DNA of 64,000 nucleotides, from contig NZ_CP029425.2 in assembly GCF_002278135.3 (NCBI RefSeq), positions 3,696,001-3,760,000 on the forward strand. Reading direction: 5' to 3'. Of this stretch, positions 57,934 to 64,000 are shown one piece after another. This DNA comes from Bradyrhizobium ottawaense. GTDB lineage: Bacteria; Pseudomonadota; Alphaproteobacteria; Rhizobiales; Xanthobacteraceae. The stretch's first letter is position 1, and each line of letters starts with the position of its first letter. A model generated the notes under the pieces. That model did no database searches. It worked only from the letters and a program-made list of their open reading frames with translations, and was not told where the DNA came from. The position numbers and the translations under genes were made by a program.

Positions 57934-58045
57934 CGAAATGCTCCTCGGCTGCCGCTGATTGATCGTTGCGGCCTCGGCATCGAGGTTAGCGCAAGCGGGT
58001 GCCTTGTCCTATCACGCGCTCACATACCGGCCTTGCTCGGACGCC

Positions 58046-58282
58046 CTAATCGTGCCGAAGCATATCGTCGAACGCGGCGTCAACGATGCGCGGGCCGACA
58101 AGCTTCGCCGAAAGTTTCGGCTCGTCCCTTGCCTGGGATGGGGGAGCGCAGCCGAGCTCTCGATTGCGCGTCTGCTGCGGCAGCAGAGTCAAACCCCATC
58201 CCACCACGACCAGCACGGCGAGACGGATCGCGATGACGCTCAGCAACAGCTCGCTTCCGCTTATCGTCGTCTGAGTCCTCAT
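58046..58282 (-). CDS. Possible small membrane protein
   Basis: An ATG at 58282 starts a 78-residue frame with one strong hydrophobic helix (ELLLSVIAIRLAVLVVVGWG) and a polar C-terminal tail ending FDDMLRHD. It lies downstream of the AraC gene on the same strand, 92 nt after its stop. No homologue is recognised, and coding status is uncertain. Confidence 0.45.
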   Translation of the reverse strand: MRTQTTISGSELLLSVIAIRLAVLVVVGWGLTLLPQQTRNRELGCAPPSQARDEPKLSAKLVGPRIVDAAFDDMLRHD

Positions 58283-58374
58283 GCGTGGCAGCCTGATCCA
58301 CGCCGCAACGCAAGACAATCTGGAATTGGCGAGCGTTGCCTTCGTCCAGGACGAAGGCTTGCGAAGATGGCTGC

Positions 58375-59331
58375 TCAGTGCCGCAGCTGGCTCTGCCTGA
58401 AATCGCGCGGCGACATGCCAAAATGCTCGCGGAAGACGCGGCCGAAATGCGAGAGGTCGTTGAAACCCCAGGCAAAGGCGATCTCGCTGATGTGGCGATG
58501 GACGAGCATGGGCGAGGCGAGGTCGCGACGGCACCGCGCAAGGCGTTCGGCGAGGACGTAACGTTGGAACGAGGTCTCCTCGTCGGCGAGAAGGTCGTTC
58601 ACGTAGCGCGGCGAAATGCCGAGCGCAGCCGCGGTCTCCGGCAATGAAAGGTCGGGGTCGGCGAGATGGGCGCGGACATGCGCCTTGAGCCGGTAGATCA
58701 GCGCAGAGCGGTGGGTCGAGGATGGCAGCGACGTCTTGCCGAGCCGCTCGCTCAGCGCCATCGCGAGCAGATCGACGGCCTGTTCGGACAGAACAGCGGC
58801 GTTGCCAGGGGCGAGCCGGTCGGCACTCTGGCAAAGCCGGAAGATGAAATCATAGGCGAGCCGCTCGAGCGGTGCCTCAGTGCCAAACGACATCGCGGTC
58901 AGCGTCTCCGTGCCGCCGAGCCGGCGCTGCAACATCTCGCGCGGCACCTTGAAGATGGTCTGCGTGAAGGCGTCGTTGAACTTCAGCTCATAGGGGCGCG
59001 TGGTGTCGTAGAGCGCGAACTCGCCGGGATGAACTACAGTCTCGCGGCCGTCCTGCACCACGCCGCCGTCGCCGCGATGGCCGAGCGCGACCAGGACGAA
59101 ATCCTGATCCGAGCGCGCGATGCGGGAGGGCGTACGGAATACGTGCTGGCGATCGGAGCAGACCTCGGAGCATACGGCCTTGCCGAGCGGGATTTGCGTG
59201 ACCGAGCCGCGAAAGGCGCTGCCGAGATCGGATTTGCAGTCGAGCCCGACGAAGACGTCGCAGACGATGTCCTGCCAGAGGGCGAGCCGCCGGTAGCCCG
59301 GGCTGCCGTCCGTCGTGAACTGGATTGGCAT
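58375..59331 (-). CDS. AraC-family transcriptional regulator of the aldoxime/nitrile genes
   Basis: The 318-residue protein has an N-terminal ligand-binding cupin-like domain of the AraC_binding_2 type (about 30-190). The C-terminal double HTH (about 215-315) contains SLPETAAALGISPRYVNDLL and ISEIAFAWGFNDLSHFGRVF. It is divergent from the nitrilase over 196 nt. In known aldoxime clusters an AraC-type activator sits beside the nitrilase and Oxd genes, so it is probably the aldoxime- or nitrile-responsive activator. Confidence 0.9.
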   Translation of the reverse strand: MPIQFTTDGSPGYRRLALWQDIVCDVFVGLDCKSDLGSAFRGSVTQIPLGKAVCSEVCSDRQHVFRTPSRIARSDQDFVLVALGHRGDGGVVQDGRETVVHPGEFALYDTTRPYELKFNDAFTQTIFKVPREMLQRRLGGTETLTAMSFGTEAPLERLAYDFIFRLCQSADRLAPGNAAVLSEQAVDLLAMALSERLGKTSLPSSTHRSALIYRLKAHVRAHLADPDLSLPETAAALGISPRYVNDLLADEETSFQRYVLAERLARCRRDLASPMLVHRHISEIAFAWGFNDLSHFGRVFREHFGMSPRDFRQSQLRH

Positions 59332-59527
59332 CGGCAGGCCTCCCTTTCACATCCAGCGAAATCGCATGTTGGCGCAGATCCAGCCCGATCCGAGGCAAAT
59401 CCCGTACCGGGCCGAAATCCCGGCCGGTCGAGTTTTTGTTCCGCCGCGGTCGAGCGGCTGGTTGCCCGCTTTGGCCCAATAGACTGCATCGGAGATGGCT
59501 TCCGATCAACCGGCAATGGAGGCGGCA

Positions 59528-60544
59528 ATGGGCATCGAACATCCGAAATACAAGGTGGCGGTGGTGCAGGCGGCGCCGGCTTGGCTCGATCTCGACGCCT
59601 CCATCGACAAGTCGATCGCGCTGATCAGGGAGGCCGCGGAGAAGGGCGCCAGGCTGATCGCCTTTCCCGAGGCCTTCATCCCCGGTTACCCCTGGCATAT
59701 CTGGATGGACTCGCCGGCCTGGGCGATCGGCCGCGGCTTCGTGCAGCGCTATTTCGACAACTCGCTGTCCTATGACAGCCCGCAGGCCGAGCGCTTGCGC
59801 GATGCCGTACGCAAGGCCAGGCTCACCGCCGTGATCGGCCTGTCCGAACGCGACGGCGGCAGCCTCTATCTGGCGCAATGGCTGATCGGGCCCGATGGCG
59901 AGACCATCGCCAAACGCCGCAAGCTGCGGCCGACCCATGCCGAGCGTACCGTCTACGGCGAGGGCGACGGCAGCGATCTCGCCGTGCATGCGAGGGCCGA
60001 CATCGGCCGTCTCGGCGCGCTGTGCTGCTGGGAGCATCTCCAGCCGCTGTCCAAATACGCGATGTACGCCCAGAACGAGCAGGTGCATGTCGCGGCCTGG
60101 CCGAGCTTCTCGCTTTATGATCCCTTCGCGCCGGCGCTCGGCGCCGAGGTCAACAACGCCGCTTCGCGCGTCTATGCGGTGGAGGGCTCTTGCTTCGTGC
60201 TCGCGCCTTGCGCGACGGTCTCGCAAGCGATGATCGACGAACTTTGCGACCGGCCGGACAAGCACGCGCTGCTGCATGCCGGCGGTGGCTTTGCCGCGAT
60301 CTACGGTCCCGACGGCAGCCAGATCGGCGAGAAGCTGGCGCCGGATCAGGAGGGGTTATTGATCGCCGAGATCGACCTCGGCGCCATCGGTGTTGCCAAG
60401 AACGCGGCAGATCCGGCCGGGCATTATTCACGGCCCGACGTGACGCGGTTGCTCCTGAACAAGAAGCGGTACCAACGCGTCGAGCAATTTGCCTTGCCGG
60501 TGGATACCGTCGAGCCCACGGACATCGCCGCGGCGGCGAGCTGA
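59528..60544 (+). CDS. Nitrilase
   Basis: The ATG at 59528 has GGAGG just upstream, so it is preferred over the ATG at 59495; the protein then has 338 residues. The catalytic triad is E48 in FPEAFIPGYP, K132 in RRKLRPTHAER and C167 in LCCWEHLQPL, all in true-nitrilase context. It hydrolyses nitriles to carboxylic acids and ammonia, working as a helical oligomer in the cytoplasm. It is followed 28 nt later by the aldoxime dehydratase that would supply its nitrile substrate. Confidence 0.95.
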   Translation: MGIEHPKYKVAVVQAAPAWLDLDASIDKSIALIREAAEKGARLIAFPEAFIPGYPWHIWMDSPAWAIGRGFVQRYFDNSLSYDSPQAERLRDAVRKARLTAVIGLSERDGGSLYLAQWLIGPDGETIAKRRKLRPTHAERTVYGEGDGSDLAVHARADIGRLGALCCWEHLQPLSKYAMYAQNEQVHVAAWPSFSLYDPFAPALGAEVNNAASRVYAVEGSCFVLAPCATVSQAMIDELCDRPDKHALLHAGGGFAAIYGPDGSQIGEKLAPDQEGLLIAEIDLGAIGVAKNAADPAGHYSRPDVTRLLLNKKRYQRVEQFALPVDTVEPTDIAAAAS

Positions 60545-60572
60545 TCACCGAGATCGAGGGGAGGGTACGATC

Positions 60573-61613
60573 GTGGAATCTGCAATTCCTCGGCATCTCG
60601 AAAACCCGCGCACGCGCCACAAGCGCGTGCCTGATGATTACCAGCCGCCATATCCGTCCTTTGTGGCGCGCTACAGGCCCGGCGTGAGCCGTGTCGTGAT
60701 GGCCTATTTCGGCGTGCAGCATCGCGGCACGGCGCCGGTGGCCGCGACGGAGGCGCTCGCCGACATCGCGCGCTATTTCGCTGCGGCAGGCGGGCCTTCG
60801 CATTGGGATCGCGCGCACTATGTCGATCAAGCCGGATACGAGACCGTCGTCTCGGTGGGCTATTGGGACGACATCGCACGCTTCGACGCCTGGTTCGAAG
60901 CGGCGCGCGAGGCCTGGACCGGACGGCAGCGCGAAGGCATCGGCACCTTCGTCGAAGTGCTGCGTCCCATTGTAGCGCGGCACGAGACACTGTTCTCCTC
61001 GCCCGACCGGACTGAGGGCGTCGCCTCGATCGCCGGCGGCATGAGCGGCGAGGTGCAGGAGCACGCTTACTGGGGCGGCATGCGCGACCGTATTCCGCTG
61101 TCGCAAACCGACGCGATGGCGCCCGGTGGCGCGCCGGAGCTGATCCGGGACGGTGCGCGGCTGCGCGTGACGGCGCACGACAATCTCTGCCTGATCAGGT
61201 CCGGGCAGGATTGGAGCGATACCGAGGCATCCGAGCGAAAGCTCTATCTCGATGATGTCGAGCCGGTGCTGCGCGAGGGCATGGATTTCCTGCGCGACGA
61301 GGGGCTTGCGATCGGCTGCTATGCCAACCGCTACATGGAGGTGCTCCAGGCCGACGGCAGCGTGAGCGAAAAGTCCTACGGCCAGAGCTGGTGGAAGAGC
61401 CTGGCGGCGCTCGAACGCTGGGCGGAGTCGCATCCAACCCATGTCAGGATTTTTGGTGCCGCGATGAAGTATCTGTCCACGCTCGGCCCGTCAGCCAAGC
61501 TGCGACTTTATCACGAGGTCACGGTGGCAGCTGCGGACGAGCAGTTCTTCGAATATCTGAACTGCCACGCCAAGACCGGCATGTTGACGGCGGTGGAGAC
61601 CGTCAGCGCCTAG
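60573..61613 (+). CDS. oxd: Aldoxime dehydratase (phenylacetaldoxime dehydratase-like, heme enzyme)
   Basis: A GTG at 60573 with GAGGGGAGGG upstream gives 346 residues, close to the family's about 350. The N-terminus (MESAIPRHLENPRTR, then RVPDDYQPPYP) and the C-terminal block RLYHEVTVAAADEQFFEYLN followed by CHAKTG are diagnostic of Oxd proteins. Candidate catalytic or heme residues are H287/H290 (proximal region), H314 (distal His context LYHEV), S220 and R173. Oxd uses ferrous heme to dehydrate R-CH=NOH to R-CN. It ends in a TAG whose CTAG also encodes the stop of the convergent HAD gene. Confidence 0.93.
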   Translation: MESAIPRHLENPRTRHKRVPDDYQPPYPSFVARYRPGVSRVVMAYFGVQHRGTAPVAATEALADIARYFAAAGGPSHWDRAHYVDQAGYETVVSVGYWDDIARFDAWFEAAREAWTGRQREGIGTFVEVLRPIVARHETLFSSPDRTEGVASIAGGMSGEVQEHAYWGGMRDRIPLSQTDAMAPGGAPELIRDGARLRVTAHDNLCLIRSGQDWSDTEASERKLYLDDVEPVLREGMDFLRDEGLAIGCYANRYMEVLQADGSVSEKSYGQSWWKSLAALERWAESHPTHVRIFGAAMKYLSTLGPSAKLRLYHEVTVAAADEQFFEYLNCHAKTGMLTAVETVSA

Positions 61614-62248
61614 CCCACGCAATGACCGAGCAGCTCGGGATGTGCGGCGCAGATGTGATGCGCGCCGGCGTCCCTGAGCTCGGTCTCGCTGCCATAGCCA
61701 TAGAGCACGCCGATCGCGGTCATGCCGTTGGTGCGGGCGCCGATCACATCGTGGCTGCGGTCGCCGATCATGATGGCGCTGCTCGCGTCGACCTTGGTCT
61801 CGTCGAGCGCGTAGCGCAGCAGATCGCGCTTGTCGACGCGGGTGCCGTCGAGCTCGGACCCGAACACGCGCTCGAAATACGGCTTCAGGCCGAAATGATT
61901 GACGATGCGGGTAGCGTAGACCGCGGGCTTGCTGGTCGCCACGAACATGCGCGGCGTCGTCGCGGCCACCGCGGCGAGCGTGTCGTGGATGCCCTGATAG
62001 AGCGCATTCTCGAACAGGCCGACCTCGGAAAACCGCTCGCGGTAGAGTAGCAGCGCCCGGTCAGCAAGTTCGTCGGTTCCGACGAGCCTCTTCAGGCTGG
62101 CATGCAGCGGCGGCCCAATGCACCAGGTCAGCTCGTCCTGGCTCGGGACCGGCTGGTCGAGTTTTTTCAGGGCATACTGGATCGAACCGGTGATCCCGGG
62201 CTTTGGATCGGTGAGTGTGCCGTCGAGATCAAAATAGATTGTCCGCAT
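61610..62248 (-). CDS. HAD-superfamily phosphatase (Gph-like)
   Basis: The 212-residue protein has HAD motif I FDLDGT (D7, D9), motif II in VATSKP, and motif IV GDRSHDVIGA. A four-helix cap lies between residues 16 and 85. This fits the phosphoglycolate phosphatase-like subgroup. The substrate is uncertain. Its stop codon is shared with that of the aldoxime dehydratase gene in convergent orientation, so transcripts must overlap. Confidence 0.88.
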   Translation of the reverse strand: MRTIYFDLDGTLTDPKPGITGSIQYALKKLDQPVPSQDELTWCIGPPLHASLKRLVGTDELADRALLLYRERFSEVGLFENALYQGIHDTLAAVAATTPRMFVATSKPAVYATRIVNHFGLKPYFERVFGSELDGTRVDKRDLLRYALDETKVDASSAIMIGDRSHDVIGARTNGMTAIGVLYGYGSETELRDAGAHHICAAHPELLGHCVG

Positions 62249-62324
62249 TTTGGCCGAGCTCAGCGTTGATTATTCCGGCCGTTGCTAGTTGCCTTGGGGC
62301 CCGAGTTCAAGGGCTTGGAGCGAA

Positions 62325-63290
62325 ATGCAGCTTGGTGGGGTCCAGAGGCTGATCTGGCAGCTGCTCGTGGCAGCGTTCGTCTGCACGTCGGCGCTGGCCG
62401 AGGACGCACCGGTTCCTCCCACGCAGCTCGGCCCCGAAGCCCCCGCAAAACCGTCGCCATCGCCCGAGTCGGCGCGCGAGAGCGACACGCGGGAGTCGAT
62501 CTGCCTGATCATCGAGGCCGCCGCGCGCGATGCCAATCTCCCGCTGGAATTCTTCGCCCGGGTGATCTGGCAGGAAAGCCGCTTCCAGGCCGATGCGGTA
62601 GGTCCCACGACACGCAGCGGCGAGCACGCACAGGGGATCGCGCAGTTCATGCCGGGCACCGCGAGCGAGCGCGGGCTGCTCAATCCGTTCAATCCGGTGC
62701 AGGCATTGCCGAAGTCGGCAGAATTCTTGAACGAGCTACGCAACCAGTTCGGCAATCTCGGCCTCGCGGCCGCTGCCTACAACGCAGGTCCGCGGCGCGT
62801 GCAGGAATGGCTCGCCGGCACCGGCGGCATGCCGGAGCAGACCCGCAACTATGTCTTGGCCATCACCGGCACCAGCGTCGATGCCTGGGCCAAGGCAGGC
62901 GCGACCGGCAAGGGCCCGCCGAGCGCGCCGCCGACGAGCTGTCGCGACCTGATGGCGCTGCTCAAGCGCGCGCCGAATGCTTTCGTCGCCGAGCTCGAGC
63001 AGCATGTGGAGCTTGCGGCCGCAAAGGCCTGGGGCGTGCAGCTCGCCGCCGGCTTCGACCGTAACAGGGCGCTGGCGATGTACTCCCGCGCGGTCACGCG
63101 GCTCGGTGCCGCGATCGGCGAGCGTGATCCGAGCCTGCTGAGTTCGGTGATGCGCAGCCGCGGCACCCGTGCGTTCTACCAGGTGCGCATCGGCGCCGAC
63201 ACGCGCGGCGAGGCGGATGATCTGTGCAACCGCATCCGCAAGGCCGGCGGGGCGTGCTTCGTACTGAAGAACAAGGGTGTCGCGGGGTAG
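62325..63290 (+). CDS. Lytic transglycosylase, SLT domain
   Basis: The ATG at 62325 gives 321 residues with a signal peptide (cleavage after ALA near 25). The SLT domain (about 58-175) has catalytic E84 in WQESRF, GIAQFMPGTASERGL and AAAAYNAGPRRV. The C-terminal 40 residues (FYQVRIGADTRGEADDLCNR) resemble a SPOR module. It cleaves peptidoglycan glycan strands to 1,6-anhydro products in the periplasm. A dispersed repeat follows the stop. Confidence 0.9.
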   Translation: MQLGGVQRLIWQLLVAAFVCTSALAEDAPVPPTQLGPEAPAKPSPSPESARESDTRESICLIIEAAARDANLPLEFFARVIWQESRFQADAVGPTTRSGEHAQGIAQFMPGTASERGLLNPFNPVQALPKSAEFLNELRNQFGNLGLAAAAYNAGPRRVQEWLAGTGGMPEQTRNYVLAITGTSVDAWAKAGATGKGPPSAPPTSCRDLMALLKRAPNAFVAELEQHVELAAAKAWGVQLAAGFDRNRALAMYSRAVTRLGAAIGERDPSLLSSVMRSRGTRAFYQVRIGADTRGEADDLCNRIRKAGGACFVLKNKGVAG

Positions 63291-63294
63291 GCTG

Positions 63295-63396
63295 TCATTC
63301 CGGGGCGCGACGAAGTCGCGAACCCGGAATCCATCGCGAGGCTGTCTCTGCGGCCCGATGGATTCCGGGCTCGCGCTTGGCGCGCCCCGGAATGAC
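63295..63396. repeat. Dispersed palindromic intergenic repeat (copy 2)
   Basis: The 102-nt element has the same termini (GTCATTCCGGGGCGCG and CGCGCCCCGGAATGAC) and inner stem (CCGGAATCCAT / ATGGATTCCGG) as 34622-34725. Differences cluster in the loops. It begins 5 nt after the transglycosylase stop and may serve as its transcript end. Confidence 0.85.
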
Positions 63397-63466
63397 GGCG
63401 CTGGGTGCGTCACGCATGCCAGCCCCGCCGCGCGCTTCCTTGACGCGAGGCGCCGCATTGCCCGTT

Positions 63467-64000
63467 ATGCGGGCACGATTCCGCAACCCGGCCAAGACTC
63501 CCGTGGCGCTTCCTCCGCTCGATTCACCACAATGGAATAGCCGGTGGCTTGCCTTCGGCTGGGGCCTGCGCTCGATCACGCAGACGATCCTCACCATCGT
63601 GCTGTTCGTGACCTATCTCGGCATCGGCGCGCTGGCCCATGACACCCATTTCAGTCTGGCCTGGGCGCTCGCCTCGACGCTGTTCGTCTGGGCGGGGCCG
63701 GCGCAGATCATCCTGATCACCACGCTCGGCTCCGGCGCCACCGTCATCCAGTCGGCGATTGCAGTCACCGTCAGCGCCATCAGGCTGTTCCCGATGGTGG
63801 TCTCGGTGCTGCCCTTGATGCGCACGCCGACGACCAAACGGCGCGAGCTGGTCTTTGCCGCGCATCTCACCGCGGTGACGCTGTGGGTCGAGTGTCACCG
63901 TTTCCTGCCGCAGGTGCCGCGTGAACGGCGCATCGCCTTCGTTCACGGGCTCGGCTGTGGCCTCGTCTCGGTGTGCCTCGTCGCCAACACCTTCGGCTAT
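63467..64000 (+). CDS. AzlC-family inner-membrane protein (partial, runs off right edge)
   Basis: An ATG at 63467 opens a frame that stays open for 178 codons to the window end. Hydrophobic helices (QTILTIVLFVTYLGIGALAH, LAWALASTLFVWAGPAQIIL) and the motif SAIRLFPMVVSVLPLMR match the AzlC-like branched-chain amino acid exporter family. AzlC pairs with AzlD to export amino acids or their analogues. The C-terminus and any azlD gene lie beyond the window. The N-terminus before about residue 25 is polar, so a later start is possible. Confidence 0.8.
   Translation, partial: MRARFRNPAKTPVALPPLDSPQWNSRWLAFGWGLRSITQTILTIVLFVTYLGIGALAHDTHFSLAWALASTLFVWAGPAQIILITTLGSGATVIQSAIAVTVSAIRLFPMVVSVLPLMRTPTTKRRELVFAAHLTAVTLWVECHRFLPQVPRERRIAFVHGLGCGLVSVCLVANTFGY

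Overview
The window looks like chromosomal DNA of an alphaproteobacterium, most likely Bradyrhizobium or a close relative. The DNA is GC-rich. It carries a MipZ division ATPase, ClpS/ClpA, a phasin preceded by a PhaR-type palindrome, a HWE-type histidine kinase remnant, two sites of the EcfG general-stress promoter form (GGAAC-N16-CGTT), many small proteins of a rhizobial kind, and dispersed palindromic repeats of the type I associate with Bradyrhizobium and Rhodopseudomonas. No rRNA, tRNA, CRISPR array, transposase or phage gene was recognised.

Region 1 (1-15446) is a catabolic and uptake island of two divergent arms. The leftward arm (11895 down past position 1) encodes a beta-hydroxyacid dehydrogenase, an MmgE/PrpD protein, LivH, a LivM-LivG fusion, LivF, two paralogous Tat-exported binding proteins, a carboxymuconolactone-decarboxylase-like protein, two SDR dehydrogenases, a GntR/FCD regulator and a Bug/TctC binding protein cut by the window edge. 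The rightward arm (12124-15446) encodes a second MmgE/PrpD, a second CMD-like protein, an MBL-fold hydrolase of the lactonase type and a cysteine hydrolase. A TTGTCAGACAA palindrome between the arms fits a GntR operator and overlaps the predicted promoters. The substrate is unknown; a carboxylated cyclic or lactone-forming compound is plausible.

Region 2 (15459-26788) is a stress-type region. It holds CsbD and a membrane-anchored DUF305 protein, a zinc alcohol dehydrogenase with a small membrane protein, an SDR, a receiver-only response regulator with an EcfG-like promoter, a truncated and frameshifted CheB/CheR-PAS-HWE kinase remnant, a Crp/Fnr regulator, a group of small proteins, and a flavodoxin-like/thioredoxin-reductase-like pair.

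Region 3 (26802-37098) has a frameshifted GlxA-family regulator divergent from an isocyanide-hydratase-like protein, an orphan Liv-type binding protein, two NodB-type deacetylases, MgtE, a small HTH regulator, an aldo/keto reductase and a TolA/TonB-like protein. Positions 37099-38129 hold only dispersed repeats.

Region 4 (38130-57933) is mostly housekeeping: DUF599, GST, DUF1489, PanC, MipZ, an alpha/beta hydrolase, a VWA-like protein, a J-domain protein, a penicillin-binding D,D-carboxypeptidase with a SPOR domain, phasin, a TadG-like VWA protein, ClpS, ClpA, a PEGA lipoprotein, an MFS exporter and an aldo/keto reductase. Several intrinsic terminators are clear.

Region 5 (58046-64000) contains an AraC regulator divergent from a nitrilase and an aldoxime dehydratase, a compact aldoxime-to-nitrile-to-acid pathway. 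It is followed by a HAD phosphatase, a lytic transglycosylase, a dispersed repeat and an AzlC-like membrane protein cut by the right edge.
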